From positions 4,981-13,904 of the forward strand of contig DDUQ01000001.1 of the NCBI GenBank assembly GCA_002344885.1: 8,924 nucleotides of DNA. The letters are read 5' to 3'. This stretch comes from Comamonadaceae bacterium UBA2334. GTDB lineage: Bacteria > Pseudomonadota > Gammaproteobacteria > Burkholderiales > Burkholderiaceae_C. The notes under the pieces are model-generated. The model saw only the letters and a list, made by a program, of their open reading frames with translations. It did no database searches and had not been told where the DNA came from. Below are positions 1 to 5,189 of this stretch, one piece after another (position 1 is the stretch's first letter; each line of letters starts with the position of its first letter). A program made the translations under genes and the position numbers.

Positions 1-770
1 ACCATGTCGGCGCCTTCGGCGATGTCCAGCGCCACTTCGCGCAGGGCTTCGTCGGTGTTGCCGGGGTCCATCTGGTAGACCTTTTTGTTGGCTTTGCCCA
101 GGTTGGCGGCGGAGCCCACCGCGTCGCGGAACGGGCCGTAAAACGCGCTGGCGTATTTGGCGCTGTAGGCCATGATGCGGGTGTGCACATGGCCCTTGGC
201 TTCCAGTGCCGTGCGGATGGCGCCGATGCGCCCGTCCATCATGTCGCTGGGGGCGACGATGTCCACGCCCGCCTCGGCCTGCGTCAGCGCCTGACGCACC
301 AGCACCTCGACCGTGGCGTCGTTGATGATGTAGTTGGCCTCGTCCAGCAGGCCGTCCTGGCCGTGGCTGGTGAAGGGGTCGAGGGCCACGTCGGTCATGA
401 CGCCCAAGTCGGGGAATTCCTTTTTCAGGGCCCGCACCACCGTGGGCACCAGGCCGTCTGGGTTGGTGGCTTCGATGCCATCGGGCGTTTTCAGGTGCAG
501 GCTGATGACGGGGAACAGCGCCATCACCGGGATGCCCAGCTTCACGCAGTCTTCGGCCACGGGCAGCAGCAGGTCCAGGCTCAGTCGCTCCACGCCGGGC
601 ATGGAGCCCACGGGTTCGCGTCGGCCCTGGCCTTCCAGCACAAACACCGGGTAGATCAGGTCATGCGGCGTGACGGCGTGTTCACGCACCAGGTTGCGGG
701 TGAAGGCATCGCGGCGCAGGCGGCGCGGACGGGCGGCGGGGTAGTCAGGGAGTTGGGCGGGCATGTTCAT
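1..770 (-). CDS. hemB: Delta-aminolevulinic acid dehydratase (porphobilinogen synthase), 3' end outside window
   Basis: Cytoplasmic enzyme that condenses two 5-aminolevulinate molecules to porphobilinogen, the second common step of tetrapyrrole synthesis. The reverse strand from 770 reads 256 codons without a stop, beginning MNMPAQLPDY; an in-frame ATG at 764 is an alternative start. Recognisable family segments are YPVFVLEGQGRREPVGSMPG (about 40-59), the metal-site segment DVALDPFTSHGQDG (127-140), APSDMMDGRIGAIR (173-186) and YSAKYASAFYGPFRDA (202-217), the last with the first active-site lysine K205. The metal-site segment carries Asp where zinc enzymes carry Cys, as in the Mg-dependent Pseudomonas type. 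The window ends just before the expected Schiff-base lysine (MVKP motif), so that residue cannot be checked; about 80 residues are missing. No clear Shine-Dalgarno precedes either ATG. The gene is divergent from the candidate RNA gene and hemJ. Confidence 0.97.
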   Translation of the reverse strand, partial: MNMPAQLPDYPAARPRRLRRDAFTRNLVREHAVTPHDLIYPVFVLEGQGRREPVGSMPGVERLSLDLLLPVAEDCVKLGIPVMALFPVISLHLKTPDGIEATNPDGLVPTVVRALKKEFPDLGVMTDVALDPFTSHGQDGLLDEANYIINDATVEVLVRQALTQAEAGVDIVAPSDMMDGRIGAIRTALEAKGHVHTRIMAYSAKYASAFYGPFRDAVGSAANLGKANKKVYQMDPGNTDEALREVALDIAEGADM

Positions 771-914
771 GTTTGGGATTGTGGCAAATTCAGGTCAGGA
801 CTGACGCACCAATTTGTCGCGGTCCAGCGACTCCTTCTGTCTGCAATGGCCGGGGCGCGCAAAAAAATGTCAAAAATTGGTACCAAGGTGGTGCAAGGCA
901 GATGAAATTGTGAT
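771..914 (-). promoter_or_regulatory. hemB upstream region, promoter not resolved
   Basis: Non-coding stretch between the hemB start and the plus-strand TAGAAT box. Read on the minus strand it holds a perfect TTGACA at 873-868, but the hexamer 17 bases further on (GCCATT) is a poor -10. A CACAAT hexamer also lies a few bases before the hemB ATG, without a matching -35. A 10-bp perfect palindrome, TTGGTACCAA (877-886), sits in the middle. A hemB promoter must lie here or further up, but I cannot place it firmly. Confidence 0.3.
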
Positions 915-920
915 TAGAAT
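892..920 (+). promoter_or_regulatory. Possible sigma-70 promoter for the hemB-hemJ intergenic RNA
   Basis: TAGAAT at 915-920 matches the -10 consensus at five of six positions and would start transcription near 926-928. The -35 position at 17-bp spacing (892-897, TGCAAG) is weak. The case rests mainly on the -10 box and on the strong terminator about 110 bases downstream, which implies a plus-strand transcript with no protein gene ahead of it. Confidence 0.4.
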
Positions 921-923
921 CCG

Positions 924-1032
924 CTCCGAGCAGTCGAAAGACCGCTCCCCGCTTTTCCTCCCTGAGCGGGTGCCTTGGAGTGTGACAGCTTGAAAGGCAT
1001 TGCAGCCCGACCGTGTGGTCGGGCTTTTTTTT
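924..1032 (+). ncRNA. Candidate small RNA (or terminated leader) between hemB and hemJ
   Basis: About 105 bases between a TAGAAT box and an intrinsic terminator, with no credible reading frame. Visible pairing: CTCCGAG (924-930) with CTTGGAG (974-980, one G-U), enclosing GTC-GAAA-GAC (933-942, GAAA tetraloop) and CCCGCT (948-953) with AGCGGG (965-970). This gives a three-way-junction-like fold, followed by a single-stranded linker and the terminator hairpin. The CCCGCT/AGCGGG loop contains CCTCC, the complement of a Shine-Dalgarno. A competing pairing, CCGCTC (942-947) with GAGCGG (964-969), exists. I do not recognise a known family (it is not 6S, SRP RNA, tmRNA or a riboswitch class I know). 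No obvious antiterminator arm is visible, which favours a free sRNA over an attenuated hemJ leader, but the leader reading remains open: hemJ begins 91 bases after the terminator. Confidence 0.45.
1004..1032 (+). terminator. Strong intrinsic terminator
   Basis: Perfect 9-bp GC-rich stem AGCCCGACC (1004-1012) / GGTCGGGCT (1017-1025) with a GTGT loop, followed by a run of eight T (1025-1032). The T-run lies only on the plus-strand side, and there is no A-run on the other flank, so it acts on plus-strand transcription and not on hemB. It is the best-formed terminator in the window and ends a transcript that carries no protein gene. Confidence 0.88.
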
Positions 1033-1122
1033 GCCCTCACGCCGCGCGTCGAGCGGGGTACTCAGGCCCACCGCCCTGTTTCGGCTGCCCTTTTTCGACC
1101 GGGACGGCACTACACTTGCCAG

Positions 1123-1551
1123 ATGCTCTGGGTCAAGTCATTCCACATCGTTTTCGTGGCCAGCTGGTTTGCCGGCCTGTTCTACCTGCCACGGATTTTT
1201 GTCAATCTGGCCATGGTGCCGCCTGGCAGCGATGCCGAGCGCGACCGTCTGTTGCTCATGGCGCGCAAACTCATGCGGTTCACCCACATGCTGGCGGTGC
1301 CTGCACTGGTGCTGGGCATCTGGCTGTGGGCCGGATATGGCATCGGCTGGGGTCCCGGCAACGGCTGGATGCACGCCAAACTGGCGGTGGTGCTGCTGGT
1401 CATGGTCTATCACTACCTGTGCAGCCGCATGCTGGTCACTTTCGAAGCCGGCGGCAACCAGCGTGGGCATGTCTGGTACCGCTGGTTCAACGAGGCACCG
1501 GTCATCATGCTGGTGGTGGCCGTGTGCCTGGTGGTGGTCAAGCCGTTCTGA
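1123..1551 (+). CDS. hemJ: HemJ-like protoporphyrinogen IX oxidase (CopD/UPF0093-type membrane protein)
   Basis: A 142-residue integral membrane protein. Family members oxidise protoporphyrinogen IX to protoporphyrin IX late in haem synthesis; many betaproteobacterial copies are annotated only as 'CopD family protein'. The start MLWVKSFHIVF is chosen because HemJ proteins begin with this first helix; an open frame continues upstream but is unlike the family. Four hydrophobic segments are visible (about 4-26, 53-73, 86-104, 125-141). Family marks: H8 in helix 1, the WFAGLFYLPRIFV segment (15-27), GWMHAKL (81-87), RWFNEAP (120-126) and the terminal VVVKPF. Where many HemJ proteins read FVYH after the YLPR motif, this one reads FVNL. 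No Shine-Dalgarno is seen; TACACT lies six bases before the ATG. hemB nearby and divergent fits a haem role. Family membership is firm, activity is inferred. Confidence 0.82.
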   Translation: MLWVKSFHIVFVASWFAGLFYLPRIFVNLAMVPPGSDAERDRLLLMARKLMRFTHMLAVPALVLGIWLWAGYGIGWGPGNGWMHAKLAVVLLVMVYHYLCSRMLVTFEAGGNQRGHVWYRWFNEAPVIMLVVAVCLVVVKPF

Positions 1552-1558
1552 GGGCGTG

Positions 1559-2680
1559 ATGGGCCAGCGCACGCTTGCCCGACCCGCTGCCGGCTTGTGC
1601 GTGGGGCTGGTGGTGTATGCCAGCCTGTACCCCTTCACAGGATGGCGCACCCAGGGGGGGGAGTTTCTGGCTTTCCTCTGGGCACCCTGGCCCCGTTACT
1701 GGACCGGATTCGATGTGCTCAGCAACCTGCTGGGTTACATGCCGCTCGGTTTTTTTCTGGCCGTGGCGGTGCTGCGCACGGCAGGGCCTACTTGGCAATG
1801 GGTCGGGGCCTGTGCCTTGCCAGCCTTGCTTTCATTGTGTCTGGAAGCCCTGCAGGTGTACCTGCCCAGCCGGGTCCCGTCGAACGTGGACTGGCTGCTC
1901 AACAGTGCGGGCGGTGGTGTGGGGGTTCTGCTGGCGTTGGCCATGAACCGCCTCGGGTTGCTCGACCGCTGGCAGCGCCTGCGTTCCCACTGGTTTGTGC
2001 CCGAGGCGCACGGTGCCTTGCTGTTGCTGGCGCTGTGGCCTGTTGCGTTGCTGTACCCGGTGGCGGTGCCGTTCGGACTGGGGCAGGTGCTGGCCAGCGT
2101 CGAGGCCTGGCTGGTCGATGCTGCCGCGCAAGCCGGGCTGGCCCATTGGCTGCCGGCTGTCGAGCGCACGCTCTTGCCATTGAGCCCCGCCAAGGAGGCC
2201 TTGGCGGTGGCGTTGAGTTTGCTCGTGCCCTGCCTGCTGGGGTATGCCGTTCTGGTGGGTGTGTTCAGGCGCATGGTTCATCTGTGCTGCCTGGTCGTGC
2301 TGGGCACAGGGGTGTCGGCGTTTTCTTCAGCCATGACGTTTGGGCCTGCGCATGCCTGGGTGTGGTTCACGCCGAAGGTTTTTGCAGGATTGGCCTTGGG
2401 TTTTGTGTTGGGCTTGGGCGCGGTGTTGTTGACACGACGGGCCTGCGCCGTCTGGATGCTGCTGGTGCTGGTTGCCGTACTGGCTTTGCTGAACCAGGCG
2501 CCGCCTTTGCCCTACATGGCTGAAACGCTGGAGGTCTGGTCGCAGGGCCGCTTCATCCGTTTCCACGGCCTGACCCAGTGGATCGGCTGGTTTTGGCCCT
2601 TTGCGGTGCTGTGGCACGGTATCGGGCAAGCCACACGGCGGTCTGCCCCGGGTGGGTTTGACCACACGACGCAGGCCTGA
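1559..2680 (+). CDS. VanZ-family multi-TM membrane protein with C-terminal membrane extension
   Basis: A 373-residue polytopic inner-membrane protein. The first ~135 residues are a VanZ-like domain: YASLYPFTGWR (20-30), D52 and the NLLGYMPLGFFLA segment (56-68), then the signature around E96, Q99, P103, R105, D111 and N115, with GGG (118-120). VanZ domains are linked to low-level teicoplanin resistance in enterococci, but most members have no known function. After residue ~150 come further hydrophobic segments (about 152-172, 216-236, 240-258, 272-292, 298-312, 340-355), so it is more than twice the size of a bare VanZ domain. The start at 1559 is chosen over the much longer open frame because GAGGG (1550-1554) gives a Shine-Dalgarno overlapping the hemJ stop. 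The seven-base gap implies co-transcription and probably translational coupling with hemJ. No terminator follows. The function is unknown, and a haem link is only positional. Confidence 0.85.
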   Translation: MGQRTLARPAAGLCVGLVVYASLYPFTGWRTQGGEFLAFLWAPWPRYWTGFDVLSNLLGYMPLGFFLAVAVLRTAGPTWQWVGACALPALLSLCLEALQVYLPSRVPSNVDWLLNSAGGGVGVLLALAMNRLGLLDRWQRLRSHWFVPEAHGALLLLALWPVALLYPVAVPFGLGQVLASVEAWLVDAAAQAGLAHWLPAVERTLLPLSPAKEALAVALSLLVPCLLGYAVLVGVFRRMVHLCCLVVLGTGVSAFSSAMTFGPAHAWVWFTPKVFAGLALGFVLGLGAVLLTRRACAVWMLLVLVAVLALLNQAPPLPYMAETLEVWSQGRFIRFHGLTQWIGWFWPFAVLWHGIGQATRRSAPGGFDHTTQA

Positions 2681-2740
2681 CGGCGTGCGTCTGGCTAGGC
2701 CCATCGTGAGGGTGGTCCCACGCCTGAACAGCCGTCCTTC

Positions 2741-2755
2741 TAGAATCCATGCCCC
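2741..2755 (+). promoter_or_regulatory. -10-like box directly before the ferredoxin start
   Basis: TAGAAT (2741-2746) lies nine bases before the ATG at 2756, so transcription would begin at about 2752-2754, almost at the start codon. No Shine-Dalgarno lies between. No good -35 is seen at 16-18 bp spacing (CCACGC at 17). The same TAGAATCC octamer occurs at 915-922 before the candidate sRNA. Confidence 0.35.
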
Positions 2756-3121
2756 ATGAACACACCTGACACCCCCACAGCCGAAGTTGCGCGGCCGTCT
2801 TACTACAAGCGGCACATTTTTTTCTGCACCAACCAGCGCGACGCCGGTGTCGAGTGCTGTGCCCAGCAGGGTGCGGCGGAGGCTTTTGAGCATTGCAAAG
2901 CCAAAGCCAAGTCCCTGGGGCTGTTGGGCGCGGGCAAAGTCCGGGTCAACAAAGCAGGCTGTCTGGACAGGTGTGCCGGTGGCCCCATTGCCGTGGTCTA
3001 TCCTGAGGCGGTCTGGTACACCTACGTGGACAAGGCGGACATCGACGAAATCGTCACGTCGCATTTGGCCCACGGTCAGGTGGTTGAACGGCTGCTGACG
3101 CCGCCACACGTAGGTCGATAA
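2756..3121 (+). CDS. Thioredoxin-like [2Fe-2S] ferredoxin
   Basis: A 121-residue soluble protein of the thioredoxin-fold 2Fe-2S ferredoxin family (Aquifex Fd / NuoE-like fold). It likely carries one electron in the cytoplasm; the partner is not evident from the neighbours. Cluster ligands by family pattern are C24 (in HIFFCTNQR), C34 or C35 (in GVECC), C69 and C73 (in NKAGCLDRCAGGP). The last stretch is the most diagnostic. C47 and one of the two adjacent cysteines C34/C35 are extra. The YYKRHIFFC start of the fold and VVYPE..WY..V (80-91) fit the family. The first ~15 residues are a polar extension. It is probably a single-gene unit with 75 bases before it and 55 after it. There is no Shine-Dalgarno before the ATG. 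Confidence 0.88.
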   Translation: MNTPDTPTAEVARPSYYKRHIFFCTNQRDAGVECCAQQGAAEAFEHCKAKAKSLGLLGAGKVRVNKAGCLDRCAGGPIAVVYPEAVWYTYVDKADIDEIVTSHLAHGQVVERLLTPPHVGR

Positions 3122-3141
3122 TTCAAGTATTTTTGATTTCC

Positions 3142-3169
3142 AGCGCTTGATAATCATGAACTGAGCGCT
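3142..3169. repeat. AGCGCT inverted repeat in the ferredoxin-hydrolase gap
   Basis: Two copies of the self-complementary hexamer AGCGCT (3142-3147 and 3164-3169) flank a 16-base AT-rich centre that begins TGATAATCAT. The element is set in AT-rich flanks (TATTTTT before, ATTAAAAA after), unlike the surrounding GC-rich coding sequence. A similar GCGCTT...GATAAGCGCT element occurs at 8445-8467. It may be a member of the short extragenic palindromes common in Comamonadaceae intergenic regions, but that assignment is from memory. Confidence 0.5.
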
Positions 3170-3174
3170 ATTAA
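3147..3174 (+). promoter_or_regulatory. Weak promoter candidate upstream of the hydrolase
   Basis: TTGATA (3147-3152) and TATTAA (3169-3174) are 16 bp apart and match the consensus at five and four positions. The predicted start (about 3180) would fall just past the ATG at 3177, which argues against it unless translation begins at the in-frame Met9 codon (3201). GATAAT (3149-3154) is an alternative -10 that would give a short leader. The region is AT-rich and overlaps the AGCGCT inverted repeat. Confidence 0.25.
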
Positions 3175-3176
3175 AA

Positions 3177-3800
3177 ATGAATGCACACACACAACTGCTC
3201 ATGATCGAGGGCCCTGCGGGCCAACTGGAGCTGGCGCTGGACGAGCCGGTTGGCACGCCGCAGGGTGTGGCAGTGGTGGCGCATCCACATCCGCTGTTCG
3301 GCGGCACGTTGACCAACAAGGTGGTTCAGACGCTGGCGCGGGCCTGCGTCCAGTCGGGCTGGCGGACGGTTCGGTTCAATTTCCGTGGTGTCGGGCGCAG
3401 CGAAGGTGTACATGACAATGGCCTGGGCGAGCTGGAAGATTTGCTGGCAGTCGTGCAGTCGCAGGCGCCATCCGGGCCCTTGTGTCTGGCCGGGTTTTCG
3501 TTCGGGGCGTTCGTGACCAGCCATGCGCTGGCACGTTTGCACCCCTCACGCGAAGTGCGTCGGGTGGCCTTGGTGGGGACCGCCGCCAGCCGGTTCAGCG
3601 TGGCACCTGTGGCACCGGAACTCCACGAGCGCACGCTGGTCGTACACGGCGAAACCGATGACACCGTCCCGTTGGCTGCCGTCATGGACTGGGCCAGACC
3701 TCAGCATCTGCCCGTGACGGTCGTGCCGGGCGTGGCACATTTTTTCCATGGTCAGTTGCCTCTGCTCAAAGCCCTGGTGCTTCGCCACCTCAAAGACTGA
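3177..3800 (+). CDS. Small alpha/beta hydrolase (COG2945-type)
   Basis: A 207-residue cytoplasmic serine hydrolase of the dienelactone-hydrolase-like group typified by the HPHPLFGG motif. Visible: oxyanion/start motif AHPHPLFGGTLTNKVV (35-50), strand-turn NFRGVGRSEG (68-77), nucleophile elbow GFSFG (106-110, Ser108), acid loop HGETDDTVP (157-165, Asp161 or Asp162) and the catalytic histidine in GVAHFFHG (185-192, His188). The triad appears complete, and the length fits the family, which has no lid domain. The substrate is unknown; ester or thioester hydrolysis is inferred. The ATG at 3177 is preferred because the MNAHTQ...EGPAG opening looks family-typical. It has no Shine-Dalgarno. The spacing on both sides suggests a single-gene unit. 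Confidence 0.87.
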   Translation: MNAHTQLLMIEGPAGQLELALDEPVGTPQGVAVVAHPHPLFGGTLTNKVVQTLARACVQSGWRTVRFNFRGVGRSEGVHDNGLGELEDLLAVVQSQAPSGPLCLAGFSFGAFVTSHALARLHPSREVRRVALVGTAASRFSVAPVAPELHERTLVVHGETDDTVPLAAVMDWARPQHLPVTVVPGVAHFFHGQLPLLKALVLRHLKD

Positions 3801-3826
3801 CTGTTTCTGGCAGGTCGAAGCGGGGC

Positions 3827-3843
3827 ACACCGAACGGTGTTTT
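3827..3843 (+). terminator. Weak intrinsic terminator after the hydrolase
   Basis: A 5-bp stem ACACC (3827-3831) / GGTGT (3836-3840) with a GAAC loop runs into four T (3840-3843), about 27 bases after the hydrolase stop. The short stem and short T-run make this a weak candidate. It lies in the gap before the carboxypeptidase start, where a boundary would be expected. Confidence 0.35.
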
Positions 3844-3886
3844 GGCCTATCACCTGTCGTTTGATTTCCTGAAGAAAGTTGTTGTT

Positions 3887-5065
3887 TTGAAAAAAATCCT
3901 GACCCGTTGGTCCCTGGTGTGGGCATTGGGCGCCGTGAGCCCGTTCGTCATGGCGCAAGCCGTTCAACCCCCCGAAGTGGCCGGCCGAGCCTATCTGTTG
4001 TACGACGTAACGGCCTCCCAGGTGCTGGCTGCCAAGGACCCGGACATGCCGGTGGAGCCTGCATCGCTCACCAAACTGATGACGGCCTACCTGGTGTTTG
4101 ACGCCTTGCGTGCCAAGAAACTCAGCCTCACACAAACCCTGCCCGTCAGCGAGCGGGCCTGGAAAATGCCTGGCTCGCGTATGTTCATCGACCCCAAGAT
4201 GCAGGTGCCGGTCGAAGACCTGATCAAGGGCATGATCGTGCAGTCGGGCAACGATGCCACCGTTGCGCTGGCCGAAGGGGTGGGCGGCACGGTTGAGCGG
4301 TTTGTCGAGATGATGAACGCCCAGGCTCAGGCGCTGGGCATGAAAAATTCGTCGTTCAAGAACCCCGAGGGGTTGACCGCACCCGGCCATGTGACCACCG
4401 CGCGCGACCTGGCAACGCTCGCCACGCGGCTGATGAACGATTTCCCGACCTACGTGGGCTACTACGCCATACAGAAGTACCGTTACCCCGGCACGCCTGC
4501 GTCCAACGACACCAACCGCAACACCCTGCTGTTCCGCGACCCGACGGTTGACGGCTTGAAGACGGGTCACACCAACGCAGCCGGTTATTGCCTGGTGGCC
4601 ACCTCCAAGCGCGAACTGGCTGGGCTGGGCGAGGGCAAAGCTGGTCAACGCCGTTTGCTGAGTGTGTTGCTGGGTGCGGCCAGTGAAAGTGCCCGTGCGG
4701 CCGAGAGCCAGAAACTGCTCAACTGGGGTTACACGGCCTTCGAGCCGGTGCGGCTGGTCAAGGCTGGCGAAGCGCTGGTGGAGCCGCCGGTCTGGAAAGG
4801 CAAGGAGCCGGTCGTCAAGCTCGGCCTGCCCGAAGGCGTGGTGGTGTCGGTGCCAGCTGGAACGGCCCGCCAACTCAAAACCGATGTGCTGCGCCCCGAC
4901 CCACTGGTGGCCCCGTTGCAGGCCGGACAGCAGGTTGGCACCTTGCGTGTGACACAAGCTGATGGATCTGTGGTGGCAGAAGTGCCCTTGCAGGTGCTCC
5001 AACCGGTTGAGGAAGCCGGTATTCTGGGCCGTGCGTGGGATGCGATCCGGCTCTGGATCAAGTGA
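3887..5065 (+). CDS. dacC: D-alanyl-D-alanine carboxypeptidase (PBP5/6 type)
   Basis: Low-molecular-mass penicillin-binding protein that removes the terminal D-Ala from peptidoglycan pentapeptides in the periplasm. From a TTG at 3887 it has 392 residues: a signal peptide KKILTRW + hydrophobic core with cleavage likely after AQA (residue 25), the SxxK motif S60-LT-K63, the SGN motif (120-122), KTG (225-227), then the PBP5 C-terminal beta domain (about 275-370) and a final amphipathic segment (GILGRAWDAIRLWIK, 378-392) typical of the membrane anchor. All three penicillin-binding motifs are intact. The TTG start is preferred: there is no in-frame ATG before the signal peptide, the KK start fits a signal peptide, and GAAGAAAG (3871-3877 region) gives a modest ribosome site. 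An earlier TTG at 3842 would add 15 residues. dacC and dacA are both used for this family, so the symbol is approximate. The str operon follows on its own promoter. Confidence 0.93.
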   Translation: MKKILTRWSLVWALGAVSPFVMAQAVQPPEVAGRAYLLYDVTASQVLAAKDPDMPVEPASLTKLMTAYLVFDALRAKKLSLTQTLPVSERAWKMPGSRMFIDPKMQVPVEDLIKGMIVQSGNDATVALAEGVGGTVERFVEMMNAQAQALGMKNSSFKNPEGLTAPGHVTTARDLATLATRLMNDFPTYVGYYAIQKYRYPGTPASNDTNRNTLLFRDPTVDGLKTGHTNAAGYCLVATSKRELAGLGEGKAGQRRLLSVLLGAASESARAAESQKLLNWGYTAFEPVRLVKAGEALVEPPVWKGKEPVVKLGLPEGVVVSVPAGTARQLKTDVLRPDPLVAPLQAGQQVGTLRVTQADGSVVAEVPLQVLQPVEEAGILGRAWDAIRLWIK

Positions 5066-5093
5066 AAGAACGGCGGTTCGATGCAGATTCCTG

Positions 5094-5122
5094 TTGCCGA
5101 CCACTCCAGTCGGTGATATATT
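5094..5122 (+). promoter_or_regulatory. str operon promoter
   Basis: TTGCCG (5094-5099) and TATATT (5117-5122) with the ideal 17-bp spacing; they match the consensus at four and five positions. The start is predicted near 5128-5130, giving a leader of about 68 bases. The bases between the -10 box and the start (CGAGGG) are GC-rich, as in promoters under stringent (ppGpp/DksA) control. A 5-bp inverted repeat CCGAC (5097-5101) / GTCGG (5109-5113) overlaps the -35 end and the spacer. The leader has the near-palindrome TCGGAA-TT-TTCCGA (5133-5146) and a T-rich stretch (5151-5168). Confidence 0.72.
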
Positions 5123-5171
5123 CGAGGGCTTTTCGGAATTTTCCGAGGAGTTTTCGTTTTCGCTTTTTCAA

Positions 5172-5189
5172 ACGTTTAGGGACGTTTAG
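5172..5189 (+). repeat. Tandem ACGTTTAG repeat at the rpsL ribosome-binding region
   Basis: ACGTTTAG occurs at 5172-5179 and again at 5182-5189, exactly ten bases apart. The only Shine-Dalgarno-like sequence for rpsL, AGGGA (5178-5182), spans the junction and is 14 bases from the ATG, which is longer than usual. A better purine run, GAGGAG (5145-5150), is 46 bases upstream with no start codon near it. Confidence 0.6.

Noticed and set aside
183..905. Open frame of 240 codons on the plus strand opposite hemB
   Set aside because: The minus strand encodes HemB with clear motifs. The plus-strand reading is a shadow continuing into the intergenic region.
1013..1558. Upstream extension of the VanZ frame (182 extra codons)
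   Set aside because: It overlaps hemJ in another frame, and its translation is a Trp/Cys/Ser-rich shadow. The start at 1559 has a good Shine-Dalgarno.
2650..2720. Terminator after the VanZ gene
   Set aside because: Only imperfect short complementarities (for example GTGGG/CCACA) and no T-run are present.
2327..3319. Open frame of 330 codons on the minus strand across VanZ, ferredoxin and hydrolase starts
   Set aside because: It spans three real plus-strand genes and their gaps and shows no family features.
3752..5104. Open frame of 450 codons on the minus strand opposite dacC
   Set aside because: It lies opposite an intact, motif-complete carboxypeptidase, and its composition is that of an antisense shadow.
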